The notes beneath the pieces are model-generated. The model made no database searches. It saw only the letters and a list, made by a program, of their open reading frames with translations, and had not been told where the DNA came from. A program made the translations under genes and the position numbers. Below are positions 8,699-16,147 of a stretch of 64,000 nucleotides of DNA, piece by piece. The number at the start of each line of letters is the position of its first letter. Within the stretch, counting starts at the first letter, position 1. The stretch is from contig CAZDDX010000009.1 in NCBI GenBank assembly GCA_964504345.1, positions 1-64,000 on the forward strand, given 5' to 3'. The DNA comes from CAMDTE01 sp964504345. GTDB lineage: Bacteria > Bacteroidota > Bacteroidia > Flavobacteriales > Schleiferiaceae.

Positions 8699-9485
8699 TT
8701 AGAAACTTCTTTATTGAATTTAAAATAATAAGACAACTAATAAAAAATAACATTAATCTTGTACTGTATTTGAATAATTTCAAAATTTTTGGAGATGATA
8801 AAGTTACAAATTGATTGTCATGCCAATGGGCTTCTAAGAAATTGCTTTTGCTGTAACCCCCAATAAAATTTTTATGCCTGTAATCTGTTTTAATATAATT
8901 TTCTCCTTTAAAACACAAAAAGTTGGTAAAAACTAATAGTTCTCTCTGAAATCTCGGATACACAAATTCCGCTAAATAAATTTGATCATAAAAGTGACTA
9001 TTTCTTGAATACATATTATCTGCAGAGTTTAAAATCTCACGCAACAATAAAGCACCCTCTTTTCTTACACCAAATGTGCCAGCCATTATTGGAAAAAGAT
9101 GTAATCGAGAATCCCGAATTACGTTAGCGCAATAATCTGTTTCCAACCAAATTTTGACAAAATCAATTTCACGAAGGGTTATTAAAGAATCCGCATCACG
9201 AAAAAGATAAACATCTGCACTATTTTTAAACACATTATGATACCTCCACATTTTTGGTGGCACTTCTAATAACTCCGGATAATCATCAATAGATTGAATC
9301 TTTAATGGAAGATCTTTAAAAAAAGATATGTCCACGGATTTGTCAACAAACACAACAATTTCGAAATCGAGTTCTTCACAGAGCCCTTCACTCCTCCAGT
9401 TATTGAAAACTTGCAGTTGTTCTCGTATCGGTAAATAATAAATACTATTCTTACCATACAATGAGTAGGAAACACTAATTAACAT
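8685..9485 (-). CDS. Putative GT-A type glycosyltransferase with C-terminal membrane anchor
   Basis: A 266-residue protein beginning MLISVSYSLYGKNSIYY. It carries YLFRDADSL near residue 94, a DxD-like metal motif, then RDSRLHLFPIMAGTFGVR, a pattern found in capsule-type glycosyltransferase-like proteins, and FYDQIYL. The last 30 residues form one hydrophobic segment followed by a short basic tail, so the protein probably sits on the inner membrane by its C-terminus. It abuts the GT4 gene without a gap. Donor and acceptor are unknown. Confidence 0.6.
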   Translation of the reverse strand: MLISVSYSLYGKNSIYYLPIREQLQVFNNWRSEGLCEELDFEIVVFVDKSVDISFFKDLPLKIQSIDDYPELLEVPPKMWRYHNVFKNSADVYLFRDADSLITLREIDFVKIWLETDYCANVIRDSRLHLFPIMAGTFGVRKEGALLLREILNSADNMYSRNSHFYDQIYLAEFVYPRFQRELLVFTNFLCFKGENYIKTDYRHKNFIGGYSKSNFLEAHWHDNQFVTLSSPKILKLFKYSTRLMLFFISCLIILNSIKKFLSGNK

Positions 9486-10727
9486 TTAACAGTTTATTAT
9501 TCTATTATATTCGTTTTTTAGTAATTCTCCTACAGCCATTAAACTATATTTTTCCTCAACCATTTTCCTTGCATTTTCAGAGTAAAAGCCACGTAAAGAG
9601 GAACTAACTAACAAACTCTCAATTTTTTTACCCAGATCAACTTCAGAAAAACTCTGTGCTAACAAACCATTAATGTCATTACTAATAATTTCAGAGGGTC
9701 CACTAGAATCGAAAGCAACTACCGGGGTACCGCAAGACAATGACTCTAGAGTCACTTGACTAAATGATTCAAAACGTGATGGGACGACCGTCATATATGC
9801 GATATTGTAAATTTTTATTAGATCCGTTGCCTCATTTAACGAACCCAAATGTATGATTTCAAAACCCAATTCCTCTTGATAATAGGGCATATTACCACCA
9901 ACTGTAACTAAACAAAAATTACTGTGTTTTTTAACTTTAGTCAAGGCTTTAACAAGTAAATCCAGACCTTTATTTCTGTCACTTAAATCATTTGCCACTA
10001 TTAGGACAACTTTCTTATTTTCAGGTAATCTCCGGTGCCATTCCCTATCGTCGATGGAATAGTCCTTTTGCTTGTAAACATTAATGTCAATCGGATTTGG
10101 GACCACTGCTATTTGATAGATGTATCTTCCCAATTCGGAATTTCTAATTTTTGCAGCCATCGCTTGAGAAGGAGCTATTGCAAATATCTTTACTCTTTGG
10201 AAGAGCTTCTTCTTTTCATTAAAGTTTTTTAACTGGAAATCATAAAAAATACTTCTTGCTGGACAATTTCTACATTCTGTAATGTACTTGTCACACTCGA
10301 TAGGTACATGACAACCACCAGTTAAAAAATAATAATCATGAAAGGTAATAACAAGTTTATCCAACTTCAATTTCATCAGAAAATCAGTGGAAATAAAACC
10401 ATGACCAACCCAATGAAGATGAACTAAATCGAAGTTATTGATGATACCTTTATGTTGATTAGCTAGAAATCTAGATCCAAGATTTAAATTTCTTGAAAAG
10501 AACTTATCACTTTTTTGATATAGACATCTTGTAATGAAGAGATCAATCAAAAAATTCAAGGAAAATAACCACCGATTGAAAATTGAAATTTTCAACGGCA
10601 AACCTTCCTTAACTAAAGACCGAAAAGTTAAACTATGGACTGCAACGCCAACTTCCGACAACGCACTAGCGGTTCTTAGAAGTGCTGAACTTGTGTTGCT
10701 CCTGAAATTTACAAAAAGTATCCGCAT
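9486..10727 (-). CDS. Glycosyltransferase family 4 (GT-B)
   Basis: A 413-residue GT-B enzyme. The N-terminal half shows RILFVNFRSNTSSALLRTA and HLHWVGHGF, and the C-terminal half has the retaining GT4 signature SRFESFSQVTLESLSCGTPV followed by AFDSSGPSEII, with the E-x7-E pattern. A cluster CHVPIECDKYITECRNCPA (about residues 137-155) resembles the four-Cys element seen in many capsule GT4 proteins such as the WcaC-like group. The ATG shares one base with the stop of the upstream GT2. Confidence 0.92.
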   Translation of the reverse strand: MRILFVNFRSNTSSALLRTASALSEVGVAVHSLTFRSLVKEGLPLKISIFNRWLFSLNFLIDLFITRCLYQKSDKFFSRNLNLGSRFLANQHKGIINNFDLVHLHWVGHGFISTDFLMKLKLDKLVITFHDYYFLTGGCHVPIECDKYITECRNCPARSIFYDFQLKNFNEKKKLFQRVKIFAIAPSQAMAAKIRNSELGRYIYQIAVVPNPIDINVYKQKDYSIDDREWHRRLPENKKVVLIVANDLSDRNKGLDLLVKALTKVKKHSNFCLVTVGGNMPYYQEELGFEIIHLGSLNEATDLIKIYNIAYMTVVPSRFESFSQVTLESLSCGTPVVAFDSSGPSEIISNDINGLLAQSFSEVDLGKKIESLLVSSSLRGFYSENARKMVEEKYSLMAVGELLKNEYNRIINC

Positions 10728-11506
10728 TAAAATCTTTTGATCATTTTTGTGGTATTGTAAAACAATTGGAACACAAAAACACTTAGAATAATTAAAAATG
10801 ATGAAATCAGTTTAATAACAAGCGACACTCTACTTTTAAAGATCAAACCTATGGATTCTTTTAAAAGAAGAAACGGCCTCTCCGTCGATATACCACCTAA
10901 ACTTAGCACCGCCAAATCTTTATTAATCACTTCAAAATAAAAATTATTCTCAACAGCTGTGACAATGCTTTTAAAATCAGAGCATATTCTTAAAGTTTCA
11001 TCGTAGTTATTCTTTAATAAAAACTTTGTTTTATAAATGATTCCTTGATGAACTGTTGGCATTCGTAATCTCCATTTATTTAAAACGCGTGACTTAACCT
11101 TATAATTAAAACTAGAACTCTGCAACTGAACATTAAAAGCAATACCAGCAGATCTAGTAAGCTGAAAACTAGACCCTAGCACTTTAAAAAGCATTATAAA
11201 ATCTATATTCTCTGCTAACAGGTCTCCACAATTAATAAACACACAGAATTCACCAGAGGCAAATCGAAGTCCCTTATTCATTGCATTATAGATACCGTTG
11301 TCCTGTTCGGCGATAAAAACGGTTCTTACATGAGGTGATTTTTCATAACTTCTACAATATTCAATTGTCCCGTCATTAGACATTCCGTCAATAATAATAT
11401 GCTCAAAATTCTGTCTATAAATTAAAGGAATCTGAGCAAATGAATCTAAAGTTGATCTTAGACCTTTTATATTATTAAGCGAAACAGTAATAATTGATAA
11501 TCTCAT
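10727..11506 (-). CDS. Glycosyltransferase family 2
   Basis: A 259-residue GT2 protein starting MRLSIITVSLNNIKGLRSTL. It has IIIDGMSNDGTIEYC, EQDNGIYNAMNKGL and FINCGDLL, and a hydrophobic C-terminal segment (about residues 225-250) that may hold it at the membrane. The GIYxAMNKG layout matches WcaA-like GT2 enzymes. It follows a short 25-codon ORF with no gap and overlaps the next gene by one base (TAATG). Confidence 0.9.
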   Translation of the reverse strand: MRLSIITVSLNNIKGLRSTLDSFAQIPLIYRQNFEHIIIDGMSNDGTIEYCRSYEKSPHVRTVFIAEQDNGIYNAMNKGLRFASGEFCVFINCGDLLAENIDFIMLFKVLGSSFQLTRSAGIAFNVQLQSSSFNYKVKSRVLNKWRLRMPTVHQGIIYKTKFLLKNNYDETLRICSDFKSIVTAVENNFYFEVINKDLAVLSLGGISTERPFLLLKESIGLIFKSRVSLVIKLISSFLIILSVFVFQLFYNTTKMIKRF

Positions 11507-11584
11507 TTAACTATTCAAAACGATGATTTTCCCATTAACTAAAGAAGTTGCTACATGTGCCAAGAATACAAACAGCAATTTCAT
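11507..11584 (-). CDS. Possible 25-residue small protein before the GT2 gene
   Basis: An ATG-started frame encodes MKLLFVFLAHVATSLVNGK and six more residues, and its TAA directly precedes the ATG of the GT2 gene with no gap. It is hydrophobic at the start. It may be a leader-like coupled ORF, the cut remnant of a longer gene, or chance. The rest of the gap to the flippase (11585-11827) is AT-rich and I see nothing in it. Confidence 0.25.
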   Translation of the reverse strand: MKLLFVFLAHVATSLVNGKIIVLNS

Positions 11585-11827
11585 CTCAGACTACTTGTGC
11601 ATACAAACACAAAATAATATCTAATTTTCTAATGTCTACAGGCATAATATGGACAACCAAAAAAATGGAAACAAGCTGATAAATAGTTTCTGTTTTTGAC
11701 TAACAAATAAATATATTTAAGGAAACCTATGCAGAGATTTTTCAATAAATGACGCACTATATTCATACTAAAATTACAGCAGAGAACATCACAAATAAAT
11801 AGTGTTTCAATTTAAAAATATAAAATT

Positions 11828-13228
11828 TTATGTTTTGTACTTGTCATTGATAAAGGGAAACTTGAAAAACAAATATTTATTCAAGAGGTAAAATATTCCT
11901 GACAATACCAAATAAAAAAATATGTTAAAAATATTGCTACTAATGTGTAGAAAACTAAATGCTAAAGTTCCTAAATATTTAATCATGATAATATTTAAAA
12001 ACAGAAGGATTACAGCATAGATATCCAAAATACTAATAAAATTGAAATACTTTCTTAATAAATAATTGTTCAAGAAGACTATGGCTAATCTTGAAATAAT
12101 TATTAAAACAAGAAAAAAATTGAAATCATAGTAAACAAAAAAACAAGGCAAAAGCATCAAAATAAACTTGATCACATTAATATTGAAATTAGTCTTAACT
12201 CCTAATCTAGAAAAACACAGGTTTGTAAATAGTTTTTCGATTGGAAGAAAAAAAGATGCAAGCACAAGATATTGGAAAGTAAAACTAGCGTTAATCCAAT
12301 TCTCACCAAATATCAAAGAAAACATGTAAAATGATGAACAATACATGAAGGATGAAGCCAAAATCATTAATAAAAATAAATTCAACCTTATTGTTGAAAA
12401 TTGATTTAACGTCTCACGAATTCTTTCAGAATTTTTGAAAGTTTTAACATAATTTTTTTCTAATACGTTAGAGATATTTAATGCAAATGTCTTTGACAAA
12501 GAATCACCTCGCGAATAAAAAGCTAAATTTGTTGAACTAAAAATAGCTAACAAGTAGGTAAATAAAGTATTCAGAAATCCGTCGAAAAAAAAACTCACAA
12601 AGGTAGTTGAGTTTCTCCGTAAATGAAAATATAACACAGCCAATTTAAATTTCCATTGCAACCTCAATCTCACAAAAATTAAAAGAAGGAAAAATTGACT
12701 TACGGAAATCGATAGAACCATGATTATGTAAGACCATAACCCGAAACCAGAGTACAAACTTAATAGTGCAGAAATCGATCCAAAAATTGATGATGCAATA
12801 AATATTTTACCCCTCAACAAAACATTATTCTCATGCAGTAATTTTACTGAAAATATTTGTGCTATAGCATCAAATAATAAACTCAAGCCCATCACAATTA
12901 ACATTCGACGTAAATCATGCACATTAAAGTATCTCTCGAAGAAATTCGAACACAATACAATGATTAAATACAAAACAGAAGCGAGAATTGTATTAAATAC
13001 CAGGTAGGTTGAGTACACTATAGGCGTAATAAAATGCTTAGCTAATATAGATTTCTCAATACTTATATTAATCAATAAATTAGGCACTGTAAAAATTAAA
13101 CCAATTATTGCTAAATATCCGTACTCTTGTACAGTTAGCAATCTTGTCATTGATAATGATACTATTAACGCAAATATTTGTAAAACAAACTGTTGAATAA
13201 ATGGGATATGACTTTCTTTAATTCTCAA
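11828..13228 (-). CDS. Wzx-like polysaccharide flippase (PST/MVF family)
   Basis: A 466-residue membrane protein with about 12 to 14 hydrophobic segments. The first segment runs FIQQFVLQIFALIVSLSM and is followed by TRLLTVQEYGYLAI, matching the N-terminal pattern of polysaccharide transporters (helix, then A/TRLL-x-x-x-EYG). It would flip undecaprenyl-linked repeat units across the inner membrane. No ATG precedes this helix; a TTG at 13228 is the nearest usable start, and the frame is open up to 13255, so the start is uncertain. Confidence 0.85.
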   Translation of the reverse strand: MRIKESHIPFIQQFVLQIFALIVSLSMTRLLTVQEYGYLAIIGLIFTVPNLLINISIEKSILAKHFITPIVYSTYLVFNTILASVLYLIIVLCSNFFERYFNVHDLRRMLIVMGLSLLFDAIAQIFSVKLLHENNVLLRGKIFIASSIFGSISALLSLYSGFGLWSYIIMVLSISVSQFFLLLIFVRLRLQWKFKLAVLYFHLRRNSTTFVSFFFDGFLNTLFTYLLAIFSSTNLAFYSRGDSLSKTFALNISNVLEKNYVKTFKNSERIRETLNQFSTIRLNLFLLMILASSFMYCSSFYMFSLIFGENWINASFTFQYLVLASFFLPIEKLFTNLCFSRLGVKTNFNINVIKFILMLLPCFFVYYDFNFFLVLIIISRLAIVFLNNYLLRKYFNFISILDIYAVILLFLNIIMIKYLGTLAFSFLHISSNIFNIFFYLVLSGIFYLLNKYLFFKFPFINDKYKT

Positions 13229-13279
13229 TTTAAACAGGTTTGAAAAATAATATTAAATGCTCAAAAATCAATTTTCCAT

Positions 13280-14155
13280 CTATTGAATAGATGACGAAAT
13301 AGATTTGTGTAATTGAATTTTGATTTGCTCTAAATTAATTAAAGAAGGCAAGGTGAAATTTTCTAATAGATTTATTTTACTTAATTCTAAAATCTCATCA
13401 ATCGGATATAATATGCAATCGGTCCGATTAGATGCGGTTGAAAAATAATCATAAAATTTAAAATCACTAACTTTTGCATTTTGAATTCTAACAGGAATAC
13501 ATTTTATACTAAATGAATCACAAAAAATAACACCATGAAGGGCGGAAGTGATTATTAACTCATAGGAAGTCAATAATAGAAAAAAATCTGAAAATAAAAT
13601 ATCTTGACCCATATTAAAAATATCAATATCATTATTATTACAAAATTTGTTTTGATCTTCATTTAATTTGTCATCATGATGTAAAATCAACAGAACTCTA
13701 TTTCTAACTAAACTAGATTTTGGATAATAATCTGAAACTAACAATCCAGGATCACTAATAACCTTAATGCTATTTAAATCCAATCCAAATTTATCAGCCA
13801 AAAGCCGCGCACTTAAATAACCTCTTAGAAACTTAATTTGAGGTAAACATTTCAATGAATCAACATCACATTTATTGTTAAATCCCGAACCAAGAACAAC
13901 TGTATTCTTTTTTGCATATCGAAGTATAGATCCAATAAAAAAATAGTTTTTAAAAAAATACAATTCCAAATAGGTAGATTTGTGGACATTTCGCTTAATA
14001 ATTTTTGAAAATAATTCATAATTAATATTGTCTCCAATATTTTTAGTACTTCTATCACGAGCAGCGAAAATTCTTGGCTTGGGTGGGTGATTTATTTTAA
14101 ATTCGAAAATATCAAACAATAAGAATTTTAAAAGATTTATTAATTTAACCCACAT
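13280..14155 (-). CDS. Polysaccharide pyruvyltransferase family protein
   Basis: About 291 residues. Family marks are NIGDNINYEL near the start, VLGSGFN, FLRGYLSARLL, VISDPGLLVSDYY, and near the end SALHGVIFCDSF, the S-x-HG motif of PF04230. Members move pyruvate from phosphoenolpyruvate onto sugars, though some in this family act as glycosyl- or other transferases. An earlier ATG at 14194 would overlap the methyltransferase by 28 bases; I prefer the ATG at 14155, 11 bases after that stop. Confidence 0.82.
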   Translation of the reverse strand: MWVKLINLLKFLLFDIFEFKINHPPKPRIFAARDRSTKNIGDNINYELFSKIIKRNVHKSTYLELYFFKNYFFIGSILRYAKKNTVVLGSGFNNKCDVDSLKCLPQIKFLRGYLSARLLADKFGLDLNSIKVISDPGLLVSDYYPKSSLVRNRVLLILHHDDKLNEDQNKFCNNNDIDIFNMGQDILFSDFFLLLTSYELIITSALHGVIFCDSFSIKCIPVRIQNAKVSDFKFYDYFSTASNRTDCILYPIDEILELSKINLLENFTLPSLINLEQIKIQLHKSISSSIQ

Positions 14156-14166
14156 AACTTTTAAAC

Positions 14167-14766
14167 TCACAACTTTATGACTTGCCATTCCCAAACAACA
14201 TGTTGTTTGGCTTTGGGGTATAGAGTGACAAACAAATGCTTTATTGTCCTAGTAAATAATTTACTTTCACTATTAACTTCAAGATCAAAATTTACAACCT
14301 GATTTCTTATATTCTCAAATTCCCCAATAAATCCATACATAGAGGCCCAACAATGCGGTTTTGTGAAATATTTAAATGAGTTTCTTGTCACAAAATTTAC
14401 ATGCGTCGGGTCAACAAAAACCGATTCTTTTGGATATACAGGAGTAATTGCATAAAATTTTCCCCCAGGCTTCAATACACGGTATATTTCATTCATTAAC
14501 TCAATAAATGGAAAAACAATATTTCCGTTACTAAAGATCAATCTTGGGACATGTTCAATGAAATCAAAAGCAGAAACACTATCAAAAAAATTATCCTCAA
14601 ATGGTATATTTTCCAGAATTACATTAGTAGATTTATAATGAAAATCTTGTATTATACTTTCATGCCTTTCAACAATATCAACTCCATATAATTCATCATA
14701 ATTATATGGATTTCTTGGATTTGCTCCACATCCTAGATCAAGATTTTTAGTTTTCATTTTGTGCAT
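14167..14766 (-). CDS. SAM-dependent methyltransferase
   Basis: A 199-residue class I methyltransferase. Motif I is LDLGCGANPRNPYNYDELYG (starting about residue 8), motif II is FFDSVSAFDFIEHVPR, and motif III is EIYRVLKPGGKFYAITP. It is the first gene of the leftward polysaccharide cluster. No TAnnTTTG promoter is clear in the AT-rich sequence upstream. The substrate is probably a sugar or glycan end, from context. Confidence 0.88.
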   Translation of the reverse strand: MHKMKTKNLDLGCGANPRNPYNYDELYGVDIVERHESIIQDFHYKSTNVILENIPFEDNFFDSVSAFDFIEHVPRLIFSNGNIVFPFIELMNEIYRVLKPGGKFYAITPVYPKESVFVDPTHVNFVTRNSFKYFTKPHCWASMYGFIGEFENIRNQVVNFDLEVNSESKLFTRTIKHLFVTLYPKAKQHVVWEWQVIKL

Positions 14767-14856
14767 TGAACTTATTTAATAATTTTTATTGGGTTATTTT
14801 CTAGAATAATAAAAACGTATTTCATAACAATTTTCTTGACTTAATTGATTAAACAA

Positions 14857-15040
14857 TTATGTCCAGCTATTTAGGGAGTTAATACAATACGCATCATGCC
14901 AGGATGGATAAATAGCAGCAATGATGAAGCTGTCAAAGAGCTTTTTTCGAAAGTTCTTCTGTTAAGCTTGCAAAAAAACTCATTCAGGTAATCCTGTATA
15001 ATCCGTTTACTGATCATATGGTAGGTTTACAGGTGGATTT
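14857..15040 (-). pseudogene. IS1595-like transposase remnant (frameshifted C-terminal end)
   Basis: Reading the minus strand, one frame gives SKRIIQDYLNEFFCKLNRRT and, after a frame change near 14938, the sequence continues LFDSFIIAAIYPSWHDAY to a TAA at 14857. The pattern YL-x-EF-x-x-(K/R)-x-NRR followed by LFDxxxxAA is the C-terminal end of the ISXO2/IS1595 transposase domain. No N-terminal part or terminal repeats are visible. It lies between the polysaccharide genes and the composition boundary and marks past transposition there. Confidence 0.7.
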
Positions 15041-15401
15041 AAATAATTTTGATTAAGTACGGTTTCTATTAACTATTTTTGCCAAATGTCAATCCACATA
15101 TCCATTTAATTAGGAGTATATTCAAATATTAAATTAAAGGTCTTGATACTAACATTCCTTTCTCCTTTATAAAGAAATAGTCAATTTAAATTTCTTACAA
15201 AATTTAGAAACTGTCTTGGATATATTAAATTAGAACTTTTTCAAAATAAAGTCTGAGCACCAAACTGAGCACCAACTACCTTAATTTTGATTGATTTTTG
15301 AAGATTTTGAGCAACTAGAACTCAAAAAAAGTGCTGATTATCAATACTTTAAATATTTAAGTTGATCAACAAATACCCCTCGTCGGTCTGGACCACACTA
15401 A
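15041..15401. other. AT-rich gene-free stretch at the island edge
   Basis: No frame of interest is open here on either strand. The only structure I see is a 12-base tandem repeat at 15253-15276. The sequence is AT-rich like the polysaccharide genes, and the change to GC-rich DNA comes at about 15400. Confidence 0.6.
15253..15276. repeat. Two tandem copies of a 12-base unit
   Basis: CTGAGCACCAAA is followed directly by CTGAGCACCAAC. Read on the minus strand, one frame gives VVGAQFGAQTLF and a stop, which could be the worn C-terminus of a recombinase, but I cannot confirm this by sight. Confidence 0.6.
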
Positions 15402-15956
15402 TTAAAAGATCTTTAAATAAGCGCCCGAAAACTCCACCGATTCTGTAGTGTACAGCGTGTAAGTGATTTTTCGACCAATGCGTTGTTCCACCTTAGGGAT
15501 TAAATCATCCACCACATCGGTGCGGGGTTGGCCCACCAACACCAATTCTATGGTGCCGGAGTCCACCCCGGCAGCGTAGTCGCCAACTACGTAGGCTTCT
15601 TGAAGGTCCCCAACGCGGTCCAATAGGTTTTCTATTAATTCGTCAAACCCTAAGTATTTGGAAACAAGGGCCACCAAATCGGCGTAAAACGGATTGTTCT
15701 GATTCACGCGGTACTGAACCTTCTGTCCGTTAGGTTCGCTGCACAGCAAACCGGCTTCTTCCAGTTTTTGCAATTCCACGCGCACGGAATTGGTGGAGTC
15801 GCCAAATTCTTCGGCCAAGCCGCGCAAATGCCCTACGGCGTCCGGGCGGCTGAAAAACTTGAGCAAGAGCTTCAGGCGAGTCTTGCTGGTGATGAGGGAA
15901 GTAAGGATGGTACGGAGTATTTGAGGTTGCGGCGGCGCACGGCTTCGCCCGGTCAC
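15402..15956 (-). CDS. HTH plus nucleotidyltransferase-like regulator at the polysaccharide locus border
   Basis: A protein of up to 184 residues. An N-terminal winged helix (about residues 18-85) has ITSKTRLKLLLKFF and LRGLAEEFGDSTNSVRVELQ, and a C-terminal part (VVGDYAAGVDSGTIELVLVG) looks like the degenerate nucleotidyltransferase fold (GDY instead of the GS catalytic motif). This ArsR-like HTH/MNT combination is common at the border of polysaccharide clusters in Bacteroidota. The frame starts at GTG 15956; homologues I recall begin about 15 residues later, so the start is unsure. It probably controls the adjacent cluster. Confidence 0.82.
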   Translation of the reverse strand: MTGRSRAPPQPQILRTILTSLITSKTRLKLLLKFFSRPDAVGHLRGLAEEFGDSTNSVRVELQKLEEAGLLCSEPNGQKVQYRVNQNNPFYADLVALVSKYLGFDELIENLLDRVGDLQEAYVVGDYAAGVDSGTIELVLVGQPRTDVVDDLIPKVEQRIGRKITYTLYTTESVEFSGAYLKIF

Positions 15957-15963
15957 CCACAGG

Positions 15964-15983
15964 AAAGCACCGCGGGGTGCTTT
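15964..15983. promoter_or_regulatory. Perfect inverted repeat just before the HTH regulator
   Basis: AAAGCACC, a 4-base loop GCGG, then GGTGCTTT. It lies 7 bases upstream of the regulator's GTG and downstream of a possible minus-strand promoter box TATTTTCG (16013 to 16006), so it would form a hairpin in the mRNA leader or serve as an operator. On the plus strand it has only three T residues after the stem, so it is a poor terminator. Confidence 0.6.
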
Positions 15984-16147
15984 AGTGAGTAACTTTTTAG
16001 CACACCGAAAATAGGACTATTTTGTGGGTTGGAGGTTATCGGCTTCGTCGCAAATGAATCAAATTATCAACAAGTTAATGTCAGCGGCTTTTTTTGCTCG
16101 TGCGAAGCTGCCGCAAAACCACCGCGAATGCGCGTAAATTTGGCTTT

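Noticed and set aside
15253..15276. 12-base tandem repeat considered as a phage or integrase attachment site
   Set aside because: There is no tRNA, integrase gene or second copy nearby in the window; a worn recombinase end is equally possible and neither can be shown by sight.
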